Below, piece after piece: positions 34,252-47,100 of a stretch of DNA of 64,000 nt. Position 1 is the stretch's first letter. Every line of letters begins with the position of its first letter. The position numbers and the translations under genes are program-made. The DNA lies in the NCBI RefSeq assembly GCF_910592395.1, contig NC_088310.1, forward strand, positions 20,903,501 through 20,967,500, in the 5' to 3' direction. Below the pieces are notes generated by a model. The model searched no databases. It was not told where the DNA came from and saw only the letters and a program-made list of their open reading frames with translations. The stretch is from Lineus longissimus. Taxonomy: Eukaryota; Nemertea; Pilidiophora; Heteronemertea; Lineidae.

Positions 34252-34672
34252 CCTTTGACTTGAATTGTTACACATGGCATGGCAATAGAGGGTTAACAGA
34301 AAGACTCCTTACTCATACTAAGAAAAAGTGGAGACCAGCACTTGTTTATTTCTGTTTAAAAGGTGTCGAAAGAAGTCTTTGTCTATTTTCGAAACTTATC
34401 GTTCCTAACCAAAGGTGATACGTTATAGGTGAACCCGCTTTATATCAAATTTGAATGACCCTGTATAGTTCGTCTGGCATGAAAACTAGCCATGTTCAGC
34501 GAACCTAACAAACAACAGAGTATGAAGAACAAATAATATTACAAAAAAATTTGTAGTAGACACCAATAAATCTCCTCTCATCAATAGTTTTAGAGTTTGA
34601 CCAGTAGGTGCGTGAATAGCGTTAATGCAAATTCTTTTATTTTCTTGTTGACGTCGGAACATTTAAATTTAG
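34252..34672. other. Spacer R13-P5
   Basis: AT-rich, no exon seen. Confidence 0.6.
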
Positions 34673-35055
34673 AACCATCCATCAACCAAGATATACATGG
34701 AGCTATAAATGGTAATATAACATTCAAGTTTTAATTCAGCAGCCTGAAAGAAGTAATTTTTGCGTGGCTACGTTAGAAGCATTGGCTACCATATTATGAA
34801 TTCCATCTTCAGGGGCAGAGCTTGTTGTGATATCTGTTGGAAACGACAGGCGTCTAGAACTTCTTGTTACGGGGCTAGAGTTTTTCATTGGCACTGCCTT
34901 GCCTTTTCTTATCATATTCATTTGTAATTCTTCTCATAATCATCAGCATCAGAGAAACGTCGTCAGCTATCGGGCACGCACTTTTTGACCCGGATGTTGC
35001 TGATGATCAGTGATTCGTATATTTTGACATCAATCCCACTCCCTTACAGCTTATG
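34673..35055 (+). pseudogene. P5: receptor pseudogene with promoter and broken exon 3
   Basis: The promoter and leader of the R13 type are kept: GAGCTATAAATGG at 34700, AATTCAGCAGCCTGAAAG, and AGAAGCATTGGCTACCAT at about 34777. The sequence then jumps from the start codon to an intron 2 end (CCATCTTCAG, 34803-34812) and exon 3 from 34813, so the start, exon 1, intron 1 and exon 2 are deleted. Exon 3 reads GAELVVISVGNDRRLELLV and goes through TM5 (LPFLIIFICN). A one-base insertion and a small deletion then break the frame in ICL3. Homology ends within TM6 near 35055 and TM7 is absent. This is the right-hand end of the array. Confidence 0.85.
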
Positions 35056-38000
35056 AGTTCCATAAAGTGGTACTTTAGTAAGGTTATCCTATAGTAATGA
35101 AGTTGTGTTTCTATCTGAAGCAAAGTTGCCCAGCTCCCCGACTAATAGTATTGAGTCATCATTTTGGATCAATCTCCCGGACAGGTACCAGCATGCATTC
35201 CATGCCTTGTCACTTGTCATCCCAAGAGCTTTTCAAGTTCGTTCAAACGGCAACTTGAATATCCGTCAGAAATGGTAAATATAACCATCACTTCCGTCAC
35301 GTAAGCTCTTATGTTGTCCGCTCCACCACGTCTCCACTCACGTGACGCTAATGGCGGACGCGGTATTGTTGATTGATCGTTGCGGCCAGTGGTCAAATGA
35401 TGCGACTAATTGGTTTTAATTGTCTGCAAAAGTGATCATTTATATAACACTTCCTGACAATTTGACTCAATCGCAGAGGAACGCAGCCTCGTTTATCGCT
35501 AAGTAGAATCACACTCAATACCGTGGATAAATCTCTGACGCAATCCCTGATATCCCGGGTCTGCAATCGCAGTCATCTTTCCTGTATTAACACGACTGTC
35601 GATTCCGTGGCCAATAAACAATGAAGTAATGAAAATACGGTTCGTGGCAAACGAGCAAGATTTACTTCAGTATATTCAAGTTGACATAAATTCTCTTTTG
35701 AGGTTGAAGTGCCTTCCGGCGCTTGACTTTCTCGTTCTTAATGGCAATTTGCGTATTGTATTAGATGTTGTTTTTTTTCGTCTAAGGAAGTATGAATTGG
35801 GTCGGTGTGATTTTGATGCAGGCAATTATGCATGGGAGGAGGGGTAAGGGGGGGGGGAGGTCAAGACTAAAGACCCTGTTAAAATGGCAGGAGCTGTGTT
35901 AGTTCTTCCGTTAGCACTGTGTTCATCGTTCATCGTGGTTGTTTCTGAGCCGATGATATAATCCATGATGTAAAAACATATTGTCATCGACTGTTTAACC
36001 ATTGTTGACGTTCCAGCATCATTTCAGTGCAAATCATAATTGAAATTTGCAGAAACTGCTCCAGGTCTGCCAGTGTTGTTGGGGAACAGTGTTTACGAAA
36101 GAAGAAGCACTTACCTTTTTTATGGTGACCACGAGTAATCAACTCGTGAACACAATATTTTTCATTATAAAGGTTAGTACATATATATATGTAGTTCGGA
36201 CTGATAGAATTTGTGATGTATGTTCCGAGGTTCCTGGTACCAGATTCTTACTCTAATATCGTTTGGGCTACACAACGTGTTGATGGACCAAACACTTAAT
36301 TCATTGCACAGTTTCAGGATAATGCAGAACATTCAATCAACAAGACCAATAGGTTTGTTGTCTGTTTTCTTTGTCCATTTCCCCATCCACCTTAACAAAT
36401 CACGTGTGTTGCCAATTAAGCCCGGATGACACGCGTTTTGCCTTGGGATTCCCACTGTTATGACTCTATCACGAGAAACCAACAATAGAACAACTTGCGC
36501 CATAATTTGTTGCAAGAAGGGAACAAGTTTCCATAATTAAGCCTGGGCTCTTGATCATCGAACGCTTCGATTTTGCAATTAGTCTTTCTAGGGCCCCTGG
36601 GGCTCATCATGTGGTGTGAAAGAAGTACGGCAAACACAATGGTAATTATTAGCTCATCAAAATATGGATTCTTTGGACCCTGCTTCTTCAAGAGATAAAA
36701 ACGCATGGTCGCGATTACTCCTGGCATAGGCAATGCGTGTATATGTTTAAAATATTCATCTCGACACAATAAAAATTTTCCCCGAAAAAAGAAATATTGA
36801 TTTCCCAAAACGTTTGGCATGTCATGGTTATTACATTTCTCCCTGCGACAATGATGAGGGGCCGGGCGGATTAGGAAATATCGCCGCGAGAACAGAACTG
36901 AAACAAAAGTTGATCTGGCCGACAATGCCCTTATTACCTCTTATTCCTCACCAGAAACCACCCACAGGTGCATGGGCGCGCCATACAGTCATAGGCCTTG
37001 AGTCAGATATGAAACTCCTAATCCGGGATGCAGAGAGACAGATTTTAGCATTCCAAATCACATGCCCTGGCATCATCCTCCCAGTATCACTTTGCTTAAA
37101 AAACTATCCCTAAGTAGAATGAGGGAATACCTTAATGCACAAGTTGGGGGTAAATTACTCTAAAAAAACTCTTGATGGATATCATGCTTCCTCAAGCTTA
37201 CTTAGCGCGAACTTTTATTTATATTTACCCTGACATTATGAAAAAAAAAGGCGCTACTGCTGTCATGAAAGTTTTTCTCTAGCAAGCCTAAGTATAGCAC
37301 TTTATGGAGAAAAAGCATCCCTCCCGAGCGCTGATAATGACAGGGGTGGCGATGTGCCTTATGGTCATGTTGTTGTCTTAATAGCAGCCGTTTATGACCA
37401 TAGGTGGGGTTTAGATCAGGGTGGATAGGTTAGCAGAGTATCGCTTGCATTTTAAAAATAAATAACACGTCGTTTTGATTGAAATCTGAAATAATATTAA
37501 AAAAATGGATATTGCCAGTGTTTTGTATACCAATGACATCGCCATCTAGGTCAAAATCTTGATTCAAAATCAAACATTCCCTTGCAAATAAGCACTTTCC
37601 AAAGTAACGTATACTCCGTGTTCAATCCTACGCAGTTGTTAAAAGAAAGGATGTCTTGATGTTACTCTTTTTTAGAGAAATGCACGACAGTTTGAACGAT
37701 GACAATACGTTGGGAGTGTGTAAAGCAGTGTCAGACATGCCAAAGAACGTGAAAATTCGTATGCACAAAGGAAATGAAAGTTTACCAAGGTCTGATAATC
37801 AGCCAATGTACTCTGAAGTATGATTCTTGACTGAGAACCTTTGAATAGGGATGACGCTGATCTCAAATTATCATCTTGGTTACAGCTTTAAACATCACCA
37901 AGTTGTGGGACGATTAAATGCCTTATACTGGTACGTCTTTAAGAATCCCAAAACTAAAATCAAACGTACTTTAATTTCCCTTAAGTCCTAGCATTAATTG

Positions 38001-39980
38001 CTAACTTATTGAATATTTCTTACAAATAAGAGCTGGGCGGACGCGGGGTTTAGGTAAAAAGTCCATCTACGATAGCGACTTAGTACACGTCCTTTAATGG
38101 CAAGTGCGCCGCCGGAGCTAAATGCCCTGATCAAAGACTAGGACGCTTTTTCAGCTCGATCTTTCTTCAAAAGCTCAGAGCCTGAGAAAAAATGCATCAA
38201 ATGTGATCTTACTGTCGGAGCAGATTTTCCCTATACAAGTAAACAGGAGCGGAGAGAGGTAAGAAATCATCATCAATATCAGTTGCCAGGCAACCCGATG
38301 TAAACTTGGCTTTTAGCTTTGTGAAAGCTATTCGAGGATTGGCTGTTATGTTTCCAAGTTTTTATCAAAACTGGATGGAACATTTTAAGGGCTTAGTGAA
38401 ATTGTCGTCTCTTTGAATATTTAGGCTTTATATGATGTGCCCCATTCAAAGGAAAGCATCTTCCCTCGGATTAAGTACCCAGTTTTTAATTGTATAATCA
38501 TAGAGGATTCTTTCCGCAAGCTTCTAAAACGTTAATGGCGAAACTTTTAAAAGGTCATGATGTTTGGTTGGTAAGTTGATAAAGTCGGACGTGGCGCTGC
38601 GTTTAGCTGCAGTACCATATTGAAGTCACGTGATTCAAAGAAGCAACCTGGTGCATTGTGCCAGTATAGAGGTCAGCGTCAACTGCCGCATACTGCTGCA
38701 AGATTGCTTTTTTATGTAACGCATTGTCGCAGCAAGCCGCACTACACTTGACAATTGACCTATATAAACTTTAAGCTCGAACCATGATACCCCGACCCTT
38801 CCCGTTACCGAGCCATCCCGAAGGCACAGAGAAACACAATATTCCATCGCCGAAGGAATGAATGTTAACGCAGAATATGTTGATTATTCTTGTAACCCGA
38901 TACCGAGACATGGATTACCTTAAAACAAAACAAACATTACAACCTTTCACGACATCTGTGTGTGTTACGCGATCCCCCTGCTCCGAGCGCGACCCCGGAA
39001 AGTCACCTATAAGAAAGGATGTTCTCTCTTGGTAATCCAAATCAGTCATGTTTGCCCGGAAACCTGGACATGTTTGATCGGGAGGCTGGGGACGCTTTTT
39101 GAACTGTCTAGCTGAGGAAGGGCTCCGGTTTTGCTGGCAGGGGTTCTCCAAACTTTAGGCACTGTTAGGTGATTAGCTGCGTCAGGAGCGTTGCAATGAC
39201 TGAAACGTCTCTTGAATGCTAGTCAGTACGGCCACAAGCGTAACTAAGATGCTGTTTTCTGTACTTCTGGGTGGATTTCAATACGTTTGGCTGGATTCCT
39301 ATATATTTGTGTCGATATCTATGCACCCTCAGGGAAGAAATGAAATATCATATCTCGTAAAGATGTTTGTTATTCAATCGAATTTGTAGTCTTGATCCTG
39401 GTCCACTTACGAAGAAAGCAACAAACAACGTGCCACCAGCTCAATTCGTTTCCACCGACCTATTTGCCCAAAGAAACAACCGCGTCCATCAAAAACAAAT
39501 CCTGGCAATTTGAGTGGATGAAAGCCATTCGGAGTGTGCGTAATCGATCCACCATTTCTAACACATCCAGGTACTCTCATCGGAAAAAAGCGACAGGCTT
39601 TTAACAGCAGAGTGCCTCCCCTTGGAACCCATTTCGACAAAACGAGGAAGATTTTATGTTTGGAGTACCTTCCTTTATTTGATAGAGGAGACACATTGAA
39701 ATCAACGTGGAACGTAATTGTTATTAATAAGCCTGTTTAATGCTTTCCATCAAATAGAATACGAGTTTTAATTGCACTATAAAGCGTAATGAAGTGGTAC
39801 AGAAACGACTTGATCTAGACTGTCTGACAGAATTAATTGTGTCCGTTCTGATTTGAATGGGTACTACAGTTGGCGTATCAAATAAAATTAGGAGCTGTTG
39901 TATTGACTGAACTGGGTCTAATATATATAGGTTCTCTTATTGGAAGTTGTCATCATTATACATGTCTGACAAATAGTAAC
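35056..39980. other. Non-coding DNA right of the array
   Basis: No exon with recognisable domain or good splice context. The longest ORF (36458-36925, minus, 155 residues) has no family signature. A G-rich tract lies near 35847, an AT dinucleotide run near 36180 and a poly-A tract near 37239. Confidence 0.5.
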
Positions 39981-39997
39981 TCGCGTTCTATGTCCAC

Positions 39998-40731
39998 ATT
40001 GATATGTCCATCCGATAATTCCTTGTTCTGGTGTTGCTGAGGATGCAGTAGCAATTTAAATCCCGTTAAGCCGCATGCCTTCTAGCGAATTCTCCACCCA
40101 ATTTTTTGGTTCCTTCAATCAGTGGTGATGATGTCACGTGGCTTGTGTTGAATCAAAAATGAAATAGAAGAAGCCACTTTCGAGTATATCTGTTGCCTGA
40201 AAGTCGCGCACTCCAATGTTCCTGGGCTAAAAGTGTCATTCTTTTATTGTCAATGAAAATCAGTAAACGAAAAACAAGACGACCACAATGCTACACAGTG
40301 ACCGTGAGGACCTCAAAAGGAGTGCTCGTGGTCAGATTAACATCAAGGTAAATAATCCAAAAAAGGAATTGAGGACATAGGTATCGCTGGTTTTTGTTTT
40401 TCAAGAACCTAAAAACCAAAACAAGGAGACACATTGCTAAAAATGACCATATTTTGCCATAAAACCAACAAGTGTTGTTTCATTGTCTGATGGTATAGGT
40501 TGACAGGATGACGAACATGCATTCAAATACAGCGAATTATACAGATATTGGTTTTTCTGACTTTCACGATCTGCCTCATAGCTTGAGGGTGTCATCAGCT
40601 TTCTACGGATGATCCTTACATCCTCTTTAGAGGTTTACTCAAAGTAATATGTCCATCTAATCGCTTGTTTTGTTCCGCTTAGGATGCAGTAGCAATTTAA
40701 GTCCCGTTTAGCCGCATGCCTGCTGGCGAAA
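39998..40731 (+). repeat. Pair of about 80-bp direct repeats 640 bp apart
   Basis: ATATGTCCATC...GATGCAGTAGCAATTTAA...CCGCATGCCT occurs at about 40000-40085 and again at about 40648-40731, with several mismatches. Non-coding. The spacing would fit flanks of an inserted or duplicated element. Confidence 0.75.
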
Positions 40732-43700
40732 GTTGTCAGTATGGTGGCTCCTATTCTTTAGAGAGGAACATGAGATGTTCTATAATGCATTTGTTCAAAG
40801 ACAATATGGTAATCGTTCGAAATGATGACACATTTGTCTTTGGACAGAACCACTTTCATAATTTTCATCTTGATCAGTCTGCCAACAATATTGTCCTTAG
40901 CATATACAGAAGGATGTCCGGCCGTTATTCGGCATGAGTTGTGTTACGAATGCGCCTCATGTTGTTTTCACTAGCCAAACAATCACGTCTGCTTTGCACG
41001 GAAGGCTTATACATAATACCCACCTCATTGCTGCTCTTCCGTACTTTAGAAGGAATAATACAAACATACCTTGTATTTCAACGAAAACTGAAGTAGACCG
41101 AAAATGAGGGGCGAAAAAGAACTGGCAACATTGCGTCAGAGGAGCATCTTTCTGGAAAATGGCGCATTGTCTTAAGAAGTCCCACACCGACACCTAACAA
41201 AGCCACCAGATTGAGTTACCATTTTCTAAATAGCATGATACACCGGTCACCAATCGTCCTTTTTAGACGATGACGGTTTCAGATCGGACATCACTTTTTT
41301 GAGGTTGGTTGACGATCGCCCGCAATCTCTTCTTGGACCACTGCAGCCATGGCCATCTTCCCTCACAATAGCGCTGAAATTTTAAGGGATTGAGAGAGGT
41401 CTTCATACTTAAAGGCTGCTAGTTGACTGGAAAGGACAGCAACAAAATGCCAGATGTCGTTCCCTCGACACTAAAGTAGTGTGAAAGTTTTTTGTCTGAA
41501 ATCTCTTCGCTAAGTTTGCAACTGAAGAAATAAGCAATAAAGGCGAGAACGAACGGAGTTATACATCGATGCCCCAGGGTATGAGCCTGCCTTATGAATA
41601 GCCATAGTCAAGAAGAAACACACTACATCATGAAATGAATACATCCGTCTAAAGGGCGGTCACTTTGGTTTTTAATGGCCGCCCCCAGCGGTATGTGAAG
41701 ACTCGGCTTATCAGGAAGAAGGTGAATATAACGGATGCAACATCATTGAAGGCTGTGAGAAAGAATTGACGCAACATTATCGAAACCTTGTCTAACATAT
41801 AGATGGACAAAACTCCTTTGTTCTCTGGGACAAATGCGAATTTTGATCTGCAGTCGTAAGAAAAGTTGTCCAAGGTTACACAAAGCGGACCTTCGGATAC
41901 TTTGTTGGAACTTCTTCATCGGCACTCGCGGTGATAAGTTTGAACATTGGAAAGTTTTGAGATTGTTGTCAGATATCTTTATAACAGCGAAACAAAGAAA
42001 GATAAAGCAGGTAACAAAAACCCTGCTATATTCCTCAGACCAAATCAAGTCATTGTGAAATTGATAAGATATATTTGTTCAAACTTTGATGAAAAAACCC
42101 TGGCGAATTCAACTTAACTAAATTACAGCAAAGTGCAAATTTCTCAATTTCAGTTTGCAGATGGAGAAGACGAAATCAAACGACTCAACAAACGACTATC
42201 TAGCCCACCTAGCCCATGCAATGAGTTTTGTATAAGAGTCACTTCTCGTTACCCCACTTTGCGAAAAAAAAATCTTGCAGACAAAATCTGTGTAATGGTT
42301 ATTTAGACATCTAGTACAATTCATTTCACTTGCCCTTGAGGGGATTTTACCATTTCCACCTGATTCAAACTTGATGTTTAAACCTTATTCTAATGGATGT
42401 GTTTTACGCCTGAAGTCATTCAGGATATCAAATATGAAATCCGTTTAAGCCATTTTCCTTTAATCGCTTTTTATGCGATAGACCATCAACGCAGAGCGAT
42501 TGTTTTCTTATATAATTCACAAAGCACTTGCCGTTTCTTTTCGGTGGCGACGAAGCTTTGATTTTCGTGAGGCCCATTAGTCTGTGAAAGCGACAAAATT
42601 TCTTTTTTTTCGAAAACGTACAGACAAAATTTTCGAGATGTACTATTCTAATGAGATACATGTATAACAACGAGAATGCAAGAAAATAGAAATAAGTATA
42701 ATAAGGGTTGCAGCGATTTAAATCGCTCGTTTGCTCGGCACTCTAACGGTCCATCGAAAGTATTTGGCTCCGATAGTTGTCTTCCCGACATCACGCCTAA
42801 ATTAACATTATTAAAGGCCATCTTAACTGGTGAGACACGCCGATGTTGACTCGTAGATTCCTAATTGGATTTGATCGGTATTATGGGCCAGTCTATTGTT
42901 CCAGCCTCTGACATATGTTGCCATTGTATCAAGTGTTTGCTCAACCAACCGAACAAGATGCTCGGCAGGATGCTTTTAACTGAGGAAACTCGATAGCAGT
43001 CCAAGCTGCCTTATAGCTGACACATTTAACATGCCTGAGGTTAATGTCTTGTCTTCGGGGACTTTAAGTTGGTTTTCATTTTATGCTTGGTCTTATAAAT
43101 AGATATATAAGGGCTTGCATGCACATTCGAATTTTTAGTCAGATTTGAAATAACAAAATGATTAGTACTGAAGTTCGTGTCGATGGCCGCTCCCGCTGTT
43201 TTTCTAATATTTCGAAATCACCATACCAAGGAATTCCTTTCAAGCAATTGTTACTTATTTTGCTGAGTTCCATCTGCAACTGACATATATATTTTCAGGG
43301 ACACTGAATAGAATAGACAACAATGAACAAGTGAAGTTCAGTCTAAAAAGAAACTCGTTGCCAAATAACTCTTTATATTAAGCCCTCTGTAACCCTCATC
43401 AACTTCGTTCAGCTGGGATAGCATTATTAAGGTTTAGCTTAATCAAAACGAAAAAGACAGCTAACCTAACACTCCTTTTTTGGGAACACACTACAAAAAG
43501 AAGCCGCCGCTAAAGCACCTTTCATGAGCCACCAATAACCCCCATATTGGTTTCTTTCAAGCTGGAGAGCCATGAGGTTTAGCTTTATCAGTTTGGTTCT
43601 AACCTCATCCTCCGGTAAGAGAAATGGACCTGATATCTCCTGGAAAGGCGCTTTGTTGGTATTATGTTTAGTTCCGGGATTGGGATCAGTGGGATGGCTT
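40732..43700. other. Non-coding DNA
   Basis: Several short ORFs without recognisable domains. No exon-intron structure that I can support. Confidence 0.45.
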
Positions 43701-44100
43701 CTATAAAGCTCTTCGGATGGAAGGGGATAGGAGCTAGGGTTGCATCGGTCGGGTAAGCCTATTGCTGCACTCAGATAGAAGGGGATAGGAGCAATAGGCA
43801 GGGGCAATAGGGTGCCCGAACGGTTTAGTTGAGGCATGTAAAATTAGGTCTGCTGTCTCGTTTGCGTTAGTCGGGTAAACCAACTGCTGATGAGGACATC
43901 GTGGGCCGTCCTGCCGAGTTGCATCAGCCATGAGTACGCCGGAACTGAAGCGCTCAGTTTGGGGTCGTCTATTCTGATTACTATAGCTATGATGGGTAAG
44001 ATCTTTGCTGCACACAAAATAAGGTCGGCAGTCACACAAAATGAGGTCAGCCGTTTACACACAGAATGGGTAAGATATTTGCTGCACACAAAACGAGTTC
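43700..44100 (+). repeat. Short tandem and dispersed repeats
   Basis: GAAGGGGATAGGAGC occurs near 43721 and 43778. GGGTAAGATNTTTGCTGCACACAAAA occurs at 43994 and 44068, a 74-bp period. ORFs of 101-134 residues on the minus strand across this stretch follow from the repeats. Confidence 0.7.
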
Positions 44101-47100
44101 TGCAGTTCTCCTTTACGATTCCGAGTTCATACGGATATGGGGATTTTTGATTGCAAAAAACGCTGATTTTGCACTCCACTTTGACGGAACAATCACATCG
44201 ATGCGCAGAATTGGACAGCAAACCACCAGTAAAAGTTTTTAATGACATTCATGTACCTAATCTCGTGTCATCTGCTCTCCCGAGGTCTTTGAAGCTGCTG
44301 TCAAACATAAAGAGGTGGTTTACCAACGACTGGCTAAATACCCCACAGGGTTTTAACTTAATCAGCTGCTAACTGTCTAGCTGGATCCTTAAGCCGCGAT
44401 GACAAGTCATCTCCCGACTCATCGTATGCCTATAAGCCTTTTGAGGCTTTAGATGTTGTTTAAAGCTTGATGGTGGAGGGTCGGGGGCTACTTAAAGCCA
44501 GTCGAATCCTCGTTGGTTGGATCTGAGCCTGGATTAACTATTAAGCCTATACTGGGCAAGTTGTCTTCTTAATGACGGTCGCCAGGTTGTGGAACAATAA
44601 GAACATCTTTAAGAAGACATTTTGCCTTAAGTACGGTGTACTCGCTGGTGAAAAAATGCATTAGTGTGACTACTGAGCGATCGTTTTACCAAGCAAAAAG
44701 ATATGAATGTCAGCTTCAAAGGGAAGGAGACTTTCGCAATACATGAGGACAGCCTTTTTATTTCTTCATTGAGACCATACGTGTATGCATACCGGTCGTT
44801 TCTGCCAGAACTTTGAATTTGTGATTAGCAGTCGTCTAAGAGGGAAAATTAAATACAGCTGCTTACGAAGTCACATCAATTTATCTTGCTCTGCTTGTCA
44901 CCATGCACACACTCAGGCTGGGGAATTAGTCGACCAACCTCATCTCGTCTCATTCCTAAATCCTTTCACCTACACCATTCCAGAAACACCAAGTACCCCT
45001 CCGAGCCTCTCTGGAGCTAACCGCTCCCATCTTATTTATTACCATTCTCCACCTCGACAACTTACAATCGATCTGAGGTGACTATAATCGGGTTTTCGAT
45101 ACAATTAAAGGCAGATTTTACCAGACAAAAAAACACGAACATGAGATCATGACATCTTGCATTTTAAAAGTATGTCTTAAGATCATTGTGTAACTTATCT
45201 AACACGGCATATTGCCAGATAACCGCCTTTTGTTTATGCTTAATGGTAATTTTTCATAAAGGGTCGGATACGGGACCTAAGTTGGGGATTTCAAATTCTA
45301 ATAAAAATGACAGATTCCGCCAACTTGCATGTTCCTTTAATGTGTCGTTGTCAGTATGGGTACTGAGTAATATCTTGGTTTATTACTAAAACGCTTTGTC
45401 AGCCTCGCTAGGATGAGTTCGTCTCCAAACAGGCGTGTAACGTGTCTCTATTCTCTTCTAGCTCAGCGCACGTTTAATATCAGTTCGCGATCAATTCCTA
45501 CAGGTTACCATTCATCAGCCTATTTCGTGGCGAGAGCGCTCCTCGGAATGAGTAAATTGCATCTTGGCTCGCTCAATGACACGATATCGTGTTTGCGAGG
45601 ACTGGATTCGCAGCGTGCTATAGCGCGGGATGAAAAGAACAATTAGGGAGATAGAGGTGTTTATGGACTGGCAACAATTAACAGGGTTTTAGCTGTCATG
45701 GGAGACCTAACTTAATCGATGGAGGCAATAATATTGTGAAGAAAACCAGTGATTCGTGCAAGAGATGCGTTTAATTGGAACAAAAGTTGCGCGCGCGATC
45801 AATACCACGGAGATAAGATCAAACGCGGGTGAAAATCACCAGAAACCGATGGAAAAGGCAACTTAACTCAACCCACGGCTACTTTTCATTAGGACACAGC
45901 GAATCAGTCAGCGCTTTTTGAGCGCGTGCGCTCTGATGAATAGATATCCTCGCGACCAGCGCAAATAAAGGGAACGTATATTTAACTAACACTTAGGGGC
46001 ACTGGAGGAAAACGCTGGCTGATTTATGTCGCTATCGGAGGAAGTAGTCAGCAAATGGAGATTTCTGGTAAAACGCATCGATTGGGGGTATTAAGCTAAT
46101 ATGGCCATTATGATATGCGTTGTCGGGAGTATTTGGTTTATTCACCGGTGCGGACTCCGGCGACATTAGCGTTCAGTATTCCTAATTGCGTTCGTCTCCG
46201 TATCGAAGTATTTCTCTGCTTGGTGGGTCCATGATAAATAAAACGATGAATATATACGCTCAAGTGATAATGGAGATTGGTGATCTCTTTAAGGGAGACA
46301 ACTCACTTTGATTTCATCGATTTGATAGTAATGGGTTGAAGTATATAAAATGTCTTTCTAGATCGTACTTATGTTAAGTGGACGCGTGGTATTGACCACT
46401 CGTATTTGAGAGATCTTTGTTAAAGGCATCGATGGTGGATTTTTAGGAAAAAACTGATGAAACTTTGCACCTACAACCAATGAGAAAAAAGTATTAAGTG
46501 AAAAAACATCTTGCTTAAAAATCTCTGGACTGGACACTGGCCTCAGTTTAATTAATGCATGCTGATCCAACCAAATGTTTCAGTTGCGCTACCATTGCTT
46601 ACTAACATATGTCCATCTTCGACTGACTTTATCTGTCCTGGATTGAATGGTGCCAAAACCAGGCAAATTCCGAACCAGGGTTTAAAAGCTTTGACGCAGG
46701 TTTAGTATAATTTGAAATAATAGAAGTTTACCACGAATAAATTGAAAGCTATGGCAAACACGATACAAAGGTAACACCAGTAAGTTGATTTTGTTTCAGT
46801 CATGCAATATAAAAGTGACAGTTGAACTTTTTTATGAGTCACGATGACACAACCGATACGCGACAATTTCATAGGCGGAGTCGCTGAAGGAGGGTAATCC
46901 GCTCGACTCGGGCACGGGTTGCGTCGATCGGTAACGGGAAGAGATCATTGAGGGGTTTCTTTGATCTAAAGGTTAGTTCCTAGACGCGAGTAGATTTTAT
47001 CTCATAAAATTATTTATGCTTTTAACATCATATTCCTGCTATCGATCAGCTAATCCAAGCGGCGCTTTGAGAGCAAAACGGTGAAAGGAAGTGCATGAGA

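Noticed and set aside
36458-36925. 155-residue minus-strand ORF
   Set aside because: No recognisable motif, no signal for splice sites, and isolated from any other exon.
43466-44248. Overlapping minus-strand ORFs of 101-134 residues
   Set aside because: They run through local tandem repeats in several frames at once, which is typical of non-coding repeats.
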